DNA of 64,000 nt from Physcia stellaris (taxonomy: Eukaryota; Ascomycota; Lecanoromycetes; Caliciales; Physciaceae), in assembly GCA_018902385.1 (NCBI GenBank), contig JABSSW010000039.1, positions 372,001 to 436,000 on the forward strand, given 5' to 3'. Below, piece by piece: positions 36,001 through 47,677 of this stretch. Position 1 is the stretch's first letter. Every line of letters begins with the position of its first letter. The position numbers were made by a program, and so were the translations under genes. The notes below the pieces were generated by a model. That model saw only the letters and a list, made by a program, of their open reading frames with translations. It did no database searches and was not told where the DNA came from.

Positions 36001-39000
36001 GGCGGCGTTTTGGGTCCAATCGATCAATTGAAGCAGACTGTTAGAATGAGGGTCAATGGTCTTGATATCCTGCGTTTTGGTCAATGGCGCCAAAGAGGGA
36101 GCAGAATTGCCACGCATTGTCTCGGACTTGAAATGTGCCCAAGCCACCTTTAGAATCTCGGGAACTTCGCATTCGATACCAACGGAGCTGGTGCGTGTGA
36201 GGTAGGCAGCAGGACCAGTGACCAGCTCGAGGGTCAAATGCTCGCAATGAGCCGGGAGGCACTGAGTAACCGCACTGACAATGTCCACATTGTGTGACAG
36301 ATTCACGAAGCGACGGGCATCGCGGGGCAGCTTTCCGGCGATGAACTTTTTAGAAGCAAGAGAATGAACATGACTGGTACGGACATCATCGGTCGATAGC
36401 TTCTCGGTACTGAGACAAGTCAGGGACAGATTGCGATCGGCGCTTCTGTTCTGGAGGGCCCTCTCCAGGGATACAGATGCATCCAGCACCACCAGTGATG
36501 TTCCGGTAGGAAGACCAGAAATCAGGGTTTGTGCCAGTAGCTCCTCGTAAAGAGTGATAAGGGAGGAAGGCTGCAGGTCCACAGCACCCGATAGTCGGAT
36601 GGCCCAGTCCCTGTCTACTTCAACAACAGACTTCTGACTATCAGTCAAAGCGACAACGGGCTTTCCGGTCTCCGCGTCTTGGCCCATGACAAGGAAAAGA
36701 TAGTCAGAAGAAGGCAGTTTGACAGACCGCAACACGCTGTAGCTCACGGAGATCCGGATGGTGTCAATGCGAGTTTCTGCTGCGCCAGGCCTGTGATCCT
36801 CTTCCACGGAGTATGTATTGTCACGAAGGACAATCGCTAACGGCTGAGTACGCGGGTCGAGTTCCTGGCTCAGCGACCTCCGAGCGGAGTTGTATCGAAG
36901 GTTGCGGTCTTTGCTCAGGCGGATACGCGGGATAAGAATTTCGCTTCCCTCCAGCCGGACCTCAGGTTCAGTATACCAGAGCAGGTTTTCGGCCCCGCCT
37001 TTTTGTTCCAGCATATCCACAAATTCGAATCTCAGGGTCATCTCTGACACGATCTCGGCATCGACATCCTTAAGGGTTTCAATATCAACGACTTGAAGTC
37101 GGGAGTGGGGCATCTCCAGTACGATATTACGACCAGCGCCAATGATCATGTTCGAGTATGGGTTGTCCCCTTGGCACCCGTGGGTGATCCAAAAGACATT
37201 TTTCGACTGATGAAAAATGTATTGGAATCCCTTGAGGACGTCCGCTGTCATGCCGTCGAAAACAGAGCGGTCGAGATCAGTCAAAGCAATCACGCTGCCC
37301 ATGAGCGGCAGTCCAGAGGAAGGAAGCTCCCGGACCGTCTTGGCGATGGTAATCTCGATATAATGAGGTTCAAGTCTTTGCTTGATATTCCGTGCAAGGG
37401 AAGCTGTCTTGTCACTTTCGGCACCAATGATGGTCAATGAATTGCATTTCAAGACATAGGTATCGGAGCTGAGGGGCTGACGTAGAAAAGAGACTCGATC
37501 GTCAACGGCCTGTGAAGTGATAACAGAGAGGGGGCACAGCGAGTCGTGGGGCGTTAGAGCATCAACGCCAGAAAAGCCTGTCTTGCGCATCAATTGGTCC
37601 CATTCCGAGACCTCAATACAGGGTGAAAGCACTCGTCCGTCTTCCTTGCCTAGCCACCATCCTGGAAGACCACCGAAGATGAAGCCAAACCTCAAAGGAT
37701 CCAGGTCACAAATTTCAAGCAGAATGAGGAAGCCTCCAGGTCGCAGTAGGCGGCGGAGATTTCTCATGGTATTCTCCAAGTCCTTAGTAGCGTGTACCAC
37801 AAGGTTGGCGATTACAACGTCGTAGGAGTACTCCTCGTAGCCCTGTTCTGCCCCATCTTTCTCGATGTTGAGGGTTTTGAAGATCATCTTCCCATCATGA
37901 GCTTGAAATACCGCTTGAGCTTGCGCGAAAAAGCCGGCCGAGATATCGGTGTAGGTGTAGGTTGAAAAAGCATCGTCTAGCTCACGTAGAATAACTTTGG
38001 TCGCGCCGCCAGTGCCAGCGCCAACTTCCAACACATTCATGCCTGGGAAGCGGTGACTGATCTCTCCGAGCATGCGGGTGAGATCTTCCGTATAACGAGC
38101 CATTCCTAGTGCGTCAACATAGAACCTATTGAGCATGTTATTGTGTATCATCGGTTCCAGGATGTTTCTTTCGCCGTTGCTCTGGATTACAGTTGGGAGA
38201 TTCTCGCCAACGGCGTGCATGAGTTGCAGATCAATGCTGTCGGGGTAGCTGTTGATGAGATCCAAGATCTGCTGATGGGTGTCGTCGACCCACGCTCGTG
38301 CGAGGTGTGGCAACTCGCCCTTGTCTGCTCGAGCGAACACGTGATCAATATAGTTGAAAAGCGAGCGGAAATGCTCGGGCAGGTCCGCACGATCTTTCCG
38401 TAGGACGGTAGTATCCAGTAGCCGAAGGTAGTAAAAGGCCACACGCTCAATGGCCGTGAAGAGGGCTGACTCCTCCTGGAACTGTCTCTCCCCGAGCACT
38501 AGCTCACGCCCAAGAACCTTTTCGCCCTTCCAAACAAATTCGGAGAACAGATGGAGATCATCTTCGGCCGACGGCGGCACAAGAGACTTGGTGTGAAGCC
38601 CTTGGAGCTGAACGAGGGTCCCTTGGCCGTCTTGGGAGAATATGTCGACATCGCCTCTAATGTCGGCACTGTCAGCAGGAGGCACTGCTGAGCGAAATCT
38701 CACCTGCGTGTTCGTCTGAATGTCTTTGCAGAGTGCAAAATTGAACCTGATACTGTCGATACCGGTAGGAAGCTGGATGCTGCGAAGGCGAGTATCTCCG
38801 GGGAAGCAATAAGCCAAGATGATGGACTGAATCGCGCAATCGAGAGCAGCCGGATGGAAGACAAGTTCAGAGAAACCAGGCGTCGGATCTGGGATGGAGA
38901 TCCGACCAATGGCGACGTCGAGTTTGCGCTGAATCTCAGAGATCCCCTTGAACGGACCAGTGTACCCGAAGCCAAGTCGCTCTACAGCTAGATAGAATCG

Positions 39001-42000
39001 CTCATCTTCCATCTTGAGCATCTGAAAATCGGGCTCTGGCTGCTGTGGGAGAGCATCCACGGACGGTTCACCTAGAACAATATGGAGATACCCAGAGGCA
39101 TTCTCAACCATCTGCACCGAGCCTTGCCTGTCTTGGCTTAAGAATACGAAATGAGACGATATGGATTCTGCAGAGCGTTGAACGTTGGTGAGAGAGACGA
39201 TGGTATCTACGCTTGAGTTCTCATCCAGTCTCAACGCTTGGCCGATCTTGAAGTTCTTCAGCTCAACGATCTGAACGGCATCATCGTGGAATCCCTGCTT
39301 AACAGCTTCCAAGACAGCGGAAACATAGCCAGCGCCAGGGAAAACGATCTCTCCTTGGACCTGATGATGTTTGAGCCAAGAGACCTCCTTCGGGGAAATC
39401 CGATTGCGCCATCGAAGCTCCCTTGTACTGACATCGGGCTGTCTCGTCCCCAGAAGCTCATTGGTAGGACTAGTATCAGTGCGGAGAGCCTTGGATATGC
39501 GAGACTCGTGGTAATAGGCGTTTTCATGGTTCCAAACGTAGTTGGGGAGGTCTTTGAGCAGCGTCTGCGCTGTGACGCCTGACATGAAAGCATCGTATCC
39601 CATCAAATCAACGGATCCACCACCAAGGGAGGACCAGAGAGTGCCCAAACCATGAGCAAATGCCTCAGCACTGTCTTGGCCTCGGTGCAGGCATCCAACG
39701 TAGGACATCGCATCACCAGTCACTTCCTTGATTATATCCAAGCTGGGACCTTTCAATGCTGGATGCGGGCCAACTTCGATAACTTGGTCAAAAGGTCCAT
39801 GCTCGGATAGTGCACATGATAGTGCTTGAGCAAACAAGACAGGCTGCACCATGTTTTTCGCCCAGTACGTGTCACAGAGACTGTCGGAAACGTTGACGAC
39901 ATCATCTTCAAACACGCTCGAAACCCAAGCACACTTGCCGGATGGGATCGTTGCTTCGACACCACAGTCCCTAAGCGACTGAATATATGGTTCAGAGCAA
40001 GGGTTCATGTGATGAGAGTGGTACGCCTTGTCAACTTTGAGCTTGCGCGCAAACTTACCTTCATCGTCAAAGACATCGCTCGCATGTGCAATGGCATCGA
40101 CATCTCCTGAGATCGTCACGCTGGATGTGGAGTTGCAAGCTGCCACACTCAGTCTCCCCGCGAACGCTTCGAGCTCACAGAGCTCCTTAGCATCCTCAAA
40201 CGAGGTACCGGCGGCCATCATGGCGCCTTTCTGGCCGTCCTTACCATGGGCCCGGTGGAGATGAAAGCCGCGGTAGTACGCAATGCGAATTGCGTTGCGA
40301 GCGCTCAGCGCACCAGCAGCGTAGGCTGCCGCAATCTCTCCAGATGAATGCCCGATCACGCATTTGAAGTGGACACCAGCACTGCGCAGAAGCTGGACTA
40401 GGAGAATTTGTACTGCAGTGCACAAAGGCTGAGAGAGTTCGGCCTGATTGATATGCGATGCCGCTGCAGGTGCCAAAAGCTCATCTATGAGTGACCAGGA
40501 AGGGCGGTCGTTGACTGGTAGAGTACGGAGACTGTCTTCCAGCTCTTCGAAGATGAAACGGGCTCGCGATGACAGAAGAACAAGCTCAGCCCCCATTCGC
40601 GCCCATTGCGCCCCTTGACCGGTGAAGACACCTAGTATGCGCGGTGGACCACCAAGTGCTCGCGCACGCGGAATCGTAGTCGTCGAAGACCCCAGCTTCT
40701 GGAGTAGCGTATTCATGTCTGACGCAGGAAGCACAGCTATCCTCCCAAGTGTCGACCTGCGACAAGCCAGTGTATATGCCAGATCGTGGAGGTTAACACT
40801 CGGGTTGCTGCGAAGAAATTGCGAATACGAAGAAAGCATCTTCGCCAAAGCATCGTCGGTAGCGGCGGAGAAGACAAAGGGGGCGAACGCCGGTTCGCTT
40901 GTGGTAGTCGAGAGTGAAAAACTAGGGACATAGGCCTCAATGATGGCATGAGCATTGGCACCACCAAATCCGAAGCTGTTAACGCTGGCCCGCCTTGGTG
41001 CCCCAGATATTGGCTCTTCCCACGCCTGTAGCTTTTGTGGGATCCTCAAGTCCTTGTAGAACGGCTTCACAGATGGGTTCAATTGGTTCAGATGGAGGTT
41101 AGGGGGTATGAGACCTCTCTGTAAGGCCAAGGATACTTTGATGAGGGAAGCTAATCCCGCAGTGCCTTCAGTATGGCCAATAACCGTCTTGATCGAACCA
41201 ACAAACAATTCGCGTTCGCCGGCCGCACGAGAGTAGTTGGAGTTCGAGCCGAAGAATGCAGTACTGATCGCTTCCGCCTCGACAGGATCACCAGCAGGAG
41301 TGCCAGTACCGTGGGCTTCGAAGTACTGCGGCCGGTCCTCAGGTCGACCAAGATCCAGGCCTGCGCGTTCATACGTAGAACGGATCAACTCTGCCTGAGC
41401 AATGGGACTGGGCATAGTGATCCCTTGGAAGTGTGAGCGTAGAGTTCAAAGTCAGAAGCATCTTCTCGTACCTTTGGTTCGGCCATCCTGATTCGTGCCA
41501 GTCTCGCGAATCAAGCATTCAATATGATCCCCGTCGGCCAGGGCAGCACTTAGGCGTTTCAAGACAACTGAAGCTACACCCTCGCCGCGGGCGTACCCAT
41601 CCGCGGCCTCATCCCACATTCGTGATCGACCAGTCGGAGAGAGCATTTTCAGCTTGCTTTCCGCTACATACTGGTTCGGACCCAGAAGTAGATTGGCTCC
41701 TGCAGCAACAGCAACCGTTGATTCGCCCGACCGCAGGCTATGGACGGCTTGGTGAACTGCAATTAGGCTACTTGAACAGGCCGTATCGATTGTAACACTG
41801 GGCCCATGCCAATCGAAGAAGTAAGATATCCGGTTGGACAGAATGCTTCGCGCGGTGCCGGGTGCGAAATAAGTAGGGCTACAAAGTCAGCGTACCTCTT
41901 CATCAGGAGCGTTTTGTACATCACTGCCTCAACTGCAACGACTTTCATAGACATGATTGAGTCTGTCTCGAGGCCTTACTTACAAGTCGTCAAGATCATG

Positions 42001-42450
42001 TCCGACAAGGTCGGCATAATCTACACCCATGTTTCCGACAAAGACACCAGTCTGCGACCCTTGCATCTGGTGCAAGGAGAGACCTGCAGAGTCAAGACTT
42101 TCGTAAACTGTTTCTAGGAGCAGTCGCTGCTGTGGATCCATGGCCAGAGCCTCAACAGGCTTCACGCCAAAAAAATTGGCATCGAATCGCTTCACATCCT
42201 CCTCGAGGAAATACGAGTGCCGTACGTTGCTCGTTCCATGGTGCATGTTGTCGGGGTGGTAGTAGCGATCGACATTGAATCTATCCTCGGGGATTTGGGT
42301 GGCAATGTCAACAGGAGCTTTCAGAAGCTCCCATAGCTTCGACGGGCTGCTCGCGCCTCCTGGAAAGCGGCATCCAGTGCCTATGATGGCAATTGGTTCG
42401 CTTCCTTTGCTAGTACCTCGAGAATGCATTGCTGCGGGAGAGATGTCCAA
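30085..42450 (-). CDS. Hybrid PKS-NRPS, reductive-release type (cytochalasan-synthase-like)
   Basis: Core enzyme of the cluster: it makes a polyketide, joins it to an amino acid and releases it as an aldehyde. Exons complement(30085..34931, 35036..35733, 35780..41423, 41472..41878, 41984..42450) give 4020 residues, with phase kept at all four introns. KS: Cys190 in [35 protein letters not shown] (about 562) and GHSSGEIAA (about 649). DH: His of [15 protein letters not shown] (about 977) and Asp of LDCAIQS. C-Me[10 protein letters not shown] (about 1424). A long degenerate ER region without a cofactor loop follows. KR: GLTGGLG (about 2127) and SMYAAANMF Tyr. ACP: LGMDSL (about 2434). C: HHINMDG (about 2737). 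[12 protein letters not shown] (about 3206) and NKLDRR. T: HVGGSSL (about 3619). [10 protein letters not shown] (about 3706) and Y-x3-K in YTAGKW. The missing ER is supplied by the adjacent trans-ER. The intact R catalytic pair argues for reductive release rather than Dieckmann cyclisation. Confidence 0.96.
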
Positions 42451-43165
42451 AGAGGCTAGAATGAAGGCTTGAATATCCTAGATAGCAAGAGGATGGACCA
42501 AGAAAGGACGACAGTCGCAATGATCAGTCGAATGAGGATAGGGCGAAGGGGCAGGGAGAGCTCGGTGTTCAGATTTCTAAACGCTTCAGAATATCAAACG
42601 GGGAGGTATAGGTGACTGAGGTCACTCCAAGACTCGTATGTCGGCCACCGCGCCATATGATTACCATCCGTTAGTAGTTCCTGGCACAGAGCTGCCGAGT
42701 CCTTGCCGGCCGTGTCCTTTCAGGTCGGACGGCCCTGTGCAATCCCTTAGAGATGAAGCAGTGGCCGAGAGCCCGGACCGGCCGGCCTCGCACGCTTACG
42801 AGAGACCGGTCGGCGACAGGACAGACAATATCCTCGAGTCGCATTCTGAACCAATGAGAGGTTGCCATCATAGACGGATCAAGCGAGGTGTGATCGGTGT
42901 TCATGTTGGCTGCTTTGAAGAGAATATACAGCGATACTTTACAACAATTGAAAGCGCGATTGAGCCAGTTCAGAGTAACTCGATCAGCTCTGATATCCCG
43001 GGGTGGTTGATGACTCGCTAGTGATAGTGTTGTTTGCTAAGAAAGGTTGAAATAGCAATTAAGAGATGGTCGCCAAGGCATTATGTGCTATCTGTATGTA
43101 ACAAACTCAAAAGTAGTGGAATAACAACAATTCAAACGTCGTTAAGGAATTAGTAATAGAGATAA
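42451..43165. promoter_or_regulatory. Upstream region of the PKS-NRPS
   Basis: About 715 bases. The part from 42640 to 42820 is dense in CGG/CCG triplets (for example 42642-42650, and CCGGACCGGCCGGCC near 42775-42789), the half-sites used by Zn2Cys6 factors. No gene is supported; a plus-strand frame at 42638-43021 has no recognisable content. Confidence 0.55.
42642..42650. promoter_or_regulatory. CGG-N3-CCG site, candidate Zn2Cys6 binding site
   Basis: CGGCCACCG lies 192 bp upstream of the PKS-NRPS start. The same CGG-N3-CCG layout occurs in the trans-ER/Diels-Alderase promoter (44487) and upstream of the FAD oxidase (59085). Confidence 0.4.
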
Positions 43166-44329
43166 CTAGGTCTTGGCATCATAGGAAGACGTAGTGCCCA
43201 ACACTGCGACTAGCTTCATGCCCGACACCTCCTTGGCTTTCAACATGCTTAGTCCACCAATAATTGCATCGAACCCTCCCTCCAGCACCCTGATGGGGTG
43301 CGGCTTCAGCTTGTGCTCGTCGATGAGATTCTGCACACTCTTGTACCACTCAATGCCCCAGGCCCTGAGCTCGAGATCTGGCGGCTTCTCATAGCCCTCG
43401 GCGAGAGCTAGCCCTTTACCATGGATCGCCGCGCCCATCACAAGGTCCATATGGACCGTCTTCTTCTCGAACATCTCCTGTTGGTACATTTCCAAGCCCG
43501 TGTATCGTCCGCCAGCGCGACCCATGGCCTCGAAGCACATCTGCGTCGTCTTGATCTCGGAATAGGGGTCAAGGATGAATCGTAGATTGTTGCCTGTGAA
43601 CTTCTTGATGTCCTGAGCGCAGGTTGGAGAGCTGTGATCGAAGACGGCATCTGCGCCGTATGACTTCACGAGGTTGATGTTTTTTTCAGAGCATGTCGTG
43701 ATGACTCGGTGACCGAGGCTATCCGGCACAATCAGCGGCAACAGGCAAGAGCAGTATTCTTCTTCTTACAGCTTTATCATCTGTATAGCCATGGTGCCCA
43801 CCGATGAGCTACCTCCGTATACGAGCACGTACGCCGGCTTCCTGGCGGGCTCCTCGAACGTGCCAGGCAAATCAAGCGACTTGAACAGCGAGACGCCGTT
43901 GGTTGCGATAATGGTTCCACTGAGCCCAGCAGCTTCTTCAAACGACATCCAATCCGGAATTTTCCAGGTGAAGACCCATTCGGATTTCAAGTACTCGGCG
44001 TAAGACCCCGAATCCTTGTCTCTAGGGTTGTTTCCATTGACAGCGGCGAAGACTCTATCTCCAATTTTGAATGCACCATTCTGCGCCACTTCCGATCCTA
44101 GAGCGACCACCACTCCTGAAAAGTCGCAGCCGTTGTAGCATCCAGGCGTTGGGAACCGCGCGGGCATCTTGAAATCACATGGATTCAGGGCGACGGCCAT
44201 GGTCTTGACGAGGAGATGGCATGCGTCCAATTTGGGGAGAGGCAAGCCGTGCGTAATCTTCGTCTCCCCTCCTTCATGCTGGATGATGGCCGTGTGCGTG
44301 GCTGGGAGTGCTAATCTTCTTCCAGGCAT
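43166..44329 (-). CDS. Trans-acting enoyl reductase (LovC/CcsC family)
   Basis: An NADPH-dependent medium-chain reductase that reduces enoyl intermediates on the neighbouring PKS, whose own ER is degenerate. Exons complement(43166..43718, 43770..44329) give 370 residues, close to LovC. Motifs: ALNPCDFKMPARFPTPG, GCDFSGVVVALG, GDRVFAAVNGNN, and the cofactor loop VYGGSSSVGTMAIQMIK, which ends at the 51-nt intron. The second exon starts in the HRVITTCSEKN strand. As is usual in trans-ERs, no structural zinc site is seen. It is divergent from the CrtC-like gene over a 287-bp shared promoter and lies upstream of the PKS-NRPS on the same strand. The start at 44329 is the first Met in frame. Confidence 0.93.
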
Positions 44330-44486
44330 GACTGGTACAAAAAAAAACGTAGGAGAGACGCAAGGAGCGATGGTAATTAGAATCTAGTAACAGAACTCAA
44401 GGAAGTTAGATAGTCCAGAGTAACAACTCTCTGTATCGGTGCGCTGGACTGGCGCGCCGGCCCCGGCTTCGGCGTCGGTCCCACAT

Positions 44487-44495
44487 CGGCTTCCG
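44487..44495. promoter_or_regulatory. CGG-N3-CCG site in the divergent trans-ER/Diels-Alderase promoter
   Basis: CGGCTTCCG lies 158 bp upstream of the trans-ER start and 122 bp upstream of the CrtC-like start. A related CGGCTTCGG at 44464-44472 repeats the left half. Confidence 0.4.
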
Positions 44496-44616
44496 TGCTT
44501 TCCCTCGTTGTTCATTATAACAAGCTATCTGGTATCTACCGCCACGGGTAGCCTAGATCATCTTCTTTTCGACCTTAGTCTACTTTTTTCACGGGATCTG
44601 CCAAGCTCTTGTCTCT

Positions 44617-45858
44617 ATGCTTGTAACACGGCGTTTCCTTCTTCTCATTCCTTGCGCCTCGCGCGCCCTTTGCTGGCAATATGGCTGGCCCGAAAATTGG
44701 CAAGAGCATTGGCCTCAGTCATGGCAACAGCAGCAGCCCATGGAAGGCTGCATAGTCAGCCATATGACGGCCTATGAGATGGAAAAGGGTCGTTCGCCCA
44801 TTCAGTTCTCCACCGACCCCCTCGACGACCCAGAGGCTCCGAAGATGATACCGCTTAACTCGACCGGCGGCGAGCAATGGGAATTCGATGGTGTTTCTGA
44901 GGACGGAAGCATGGCGTTCTGCTTCGGCTTCTACCGTGATCCCAATTATGCCATCCTTGGCACCGGCAACTTACGACTCTCGGCTGAATTCGCCCACCCT
45001 GGTGGCAAGCGCTTCATGCGCGTAGATTACCCTACCGATTCCATCGTCGAGTCCTGCCCTCACGGCACCCGAGGAGTTTGGAAGAGCAGAGACTATAGCT
45101 ACACGTTCGAGATCTCCAAAGACATGAGCGTGGCTCGCATCGGTGTTGATACAGACGACCTGAAAGGGAACATCCTCCTGAAATCCGTCATGGCGCCAAG
45201 ATACCCGGACGGCTCACTGTATCCCAAGAGCAATGCATCTACCGAGGTGGTCCCATACTTCCGATGGATCGAACCGATTCCCGCAGGTAATGTCTACGTA
45301 GACATGGAGATGGAGGGAACACCGTACAGGTTCACCGGTCTTGGGGGCCACGAGAGGATCTGGTCAGCTTTCAGTTGGTTTACCTGTCTCCATAGCATGT
45401 CTGCTGTTCGCATAATGGCCGGCCCTTTCGCCTTGGCGCATATCAGTTGGGGCTCGGCTATTGACAAGAGCATCGTTCGACCGTCTGTTGTCATGTTCGA
45501 GGACGGCAAAGAAGTCTTTGCCACAGCGAACTCCGAGGAATCAGAAACCGAAGATTATGCTACTCTCACCAAGACCTATGGAGGCGCAGTCACCGGCAGT
45601 CTGAAAGACAAAGTGACTGGATACGAGCTGATCCTGGTGTCTCGCAGCACCAATCAGCAATGGAGCTTCATTGTCACAAATAAGAATGTCGGGTTTGAAT
45701 ATATGCTTGGAGAGGGTGTGGGAGGGACCGGATTCTCAGGCACGGCTGTTGGAGGACCCATCGGTGCGAAGCAATTCTTCGGACCTGCATTTGCGGAAGC
45801 CTTGGAATTCCCGAAGAGATCATACCTCTTCAAGCCGAATTACGTAGATCCAATTTAG
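44617..45858 (+). CDS. CrtC-like lipocalin-fold protein, Diels-Alderase family (CcsF/PyiF/MycB type)
   Basis: Homologues catalyse the intramolecular [4+2] cycloaddition that forms decalins or the cytochalasan isoindolone ring. It is a single exon of 413 residues; family members are usually about 370-400. Recognition rests on the overall two-domain lipocalin pattern and its place beside an R-type PKS-NRPS and trans-ER. Internal segments such as FDGVSEDGSMAFCFGFYRDPNY, the GLGGHERIWSAFSW stretch (HE motif region) and YELILVSRSTNQQWSFI match what I know of the hydroxyneurosporene-synthase-like family. The N-terminus MLVTRRFLLLIPCASRALC resembles a signal peptide. The true start could also be a later Met (44740 or 44764), which would remove it. 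Assignment to Diels-Alderase function is inferred. Confidence 0.85.
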   Translation: MLVTRRFLLLIPCASRALCWQYGWPENWQEHWPQSWQQQQPMEGCIVSHMTAYEMEKGRSPIQFSTDPLDDPEAPKMIPLNSTGGEQWEFDGVSEDGSMAFCFGFYRDPNYAILGTGNLRLSAEFAHPGGKRFMRVDYPTDSIVESCPHGTRGVWKSRDYSYTFEISKDMSVARIGVDTDDLKGNILLKSVMAPRYPDGSLYPKSNASTEVVPYFRWIEPIPAGNVYVDMEMEGTPYRFTGLGGHERIWSAFSWFTCLHSMSAVRIMAGPFALAHISWGSAIDKSIVRPSVVMFEDGKEVFATANSEESETEDYATLTKTYGGAVTGSLKDKVTGYELILVSRSTNQQWSFIVTNKNVGFEYMLGEGVGGTGFSGTAVGGPIGAKQFFGPAFAEALEFPKRSYLFKPNYVDPI

Positions 45859-47677
45859 GATAGCTGCAAGCAGATGACAGGTGTTAGAATGAGCAGGGGG
45901 TGTCGCGCGATGATGTAGATCTCTGCCACCCGGATTGATAGCAATCGCGTTGCTGATTAACGGCCAAATTCCATCATGAATAAAAGCAAACTGTCAAGGC
46001 ACATGCTCGCCTCATCGGTAAATCAGTCAGTGATGTGAGTGGTGTCAGAAACCGAGAGGCTCCTCGAGGATCTAACCATGTTGTGGGATGCCAGCTTCCA
46101 AGGTTGGGTGGCTCGGCCGCGGAAGTGTTCCGCCCAATTCCTCGTACTCTAAGTCAGTCCAGTTGCTTCGCATCTTGCACCTTAACCCAAAACCACATAT
46201 GATTTTCACCTATCTAGCCAGAGTTGTAGAGCAGAACGAGCGCAATTCAACGATGTAAGAACGATAGAAATCGGTTCACTAGCGCAATAGTACTGAGTCT
46301 TGGAAGGTTATGCTGCTGTCAGAAATGTACCTGCGATGCCTGCAAAGCAACGATGGGGTTTCCACCACAACTCAATGCGCACAAGCTCGATTTTCGATAT
46401 TATTGATTTCTGCAATAGAGCTCACTTTGCGCTTCAAAAAGAGTCTTCGTTTGTAAGTTTCAGAAGCTGGGTGCAATAGTATGATAATTGCGCGAACCCT
46501 GAATTGATCGATGCGGATAGACGGCATCGTTGAACCCGCGAGGGCGGATCTTTCAGAACATTCTCCATCGAGAACATGCAACCCTTCAATGCATGGTGCT
46601 TACGAATGCTGACAGAGCAACTTGCGTCATGCCGTACTGGCGACTATTCGGGAGAGTAAGGTGATTGATCATCTTCATATCAGGCCACTCAGGCAAGATC
46701 TGCACTTCGTTTTGAGGGATTTTCTCTCCGCCAGAATTTGAAATCGTTGTCGCTTGCCAATTTTCTTGTCGCGTGTGCCAGCTACGCACAGCATGATTCA
46801 GCTTGCATAAGTCCCTCGCCTTTAGGACCCACGATCCTTCCACTGTTCAATTAGGAACGTGCGTAAAAGGCCCTCTTTCTCTCATATACTTAAATTAATC
46901 TCGTTAATACCTGCATCCACAGGCCACGATATCCCGCGTATCCGGCTCGATCGCCAGCAAATCATTTGACTAAAGGTCTAATAATGAGAAGAAGACTGAC
47001 CTATCGATAGCAAACGATCGTCCTATTAGTTACCTGCCTGAATTAGGCCCTTTTCTCACTGTATTGGCGGCAAATGGGATTTCCGTTTGGTGGTAAGACG
47101 CCTTCAACCCCTGTGAAGGAGGGATATTTCTTCTGCACCAAAAGCTTGTTAGAATTGGCGTACGTTAAGAGCCGTGCAATTGAACCCATAGGCGTCGGGT
47201 CCCGAAGTCTACATTTGAGTCTAACCTATAAACGCGATCGGAATCTAAGGTATCCTATGCCCCAGCAAGCGATGGCGTAAGTTTGTTAGAGGCTATTACC
47301 GGACCGTCTCCGGGCGCCTTGCGGGTGAGTGTTAGACGATCGCGTACCTAAAGTGGACATTTACACATCACCAGGCCTTGGGATACAGACTTCTTTAGCT
47401 TTGATTCGCAATAAATACATGCTTGATTGGTCGATTCAATACTGGCTTAGCATCTTACGATCGCAGTTCATCTTTACCCCGCTTCACCCTCAATACTACT
47501 GCTACCATCAATCTGAAATGCCATGGCGGTGGCTATGGATGATAATAATCAGATGGTAAGAATATCACGCAAGAGCAGGGTATGTAGTACGTGGGTACCC
47601 CGTCATTAGCTGAAGGTCATCTACAGGGGGCTGTGGAAGGGCGCTCTCCCCAACAAAACGGCCGTAAGCCACAGGCA
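45859..47677. other. 1.8 kb convergent gap inside the cluster
   Basis: It lies between the 3' ends of the CrtC-like gene (plus) and the regulator (minus). Small open frames (for example 46586-46843 minus and 47329-47559 plus) resemble nothing I know. The region is AT-richer than its surroundings and may be decayed DNA or a mobile-element relic, but no terminal repeats were seen. Confidence 0.5.
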
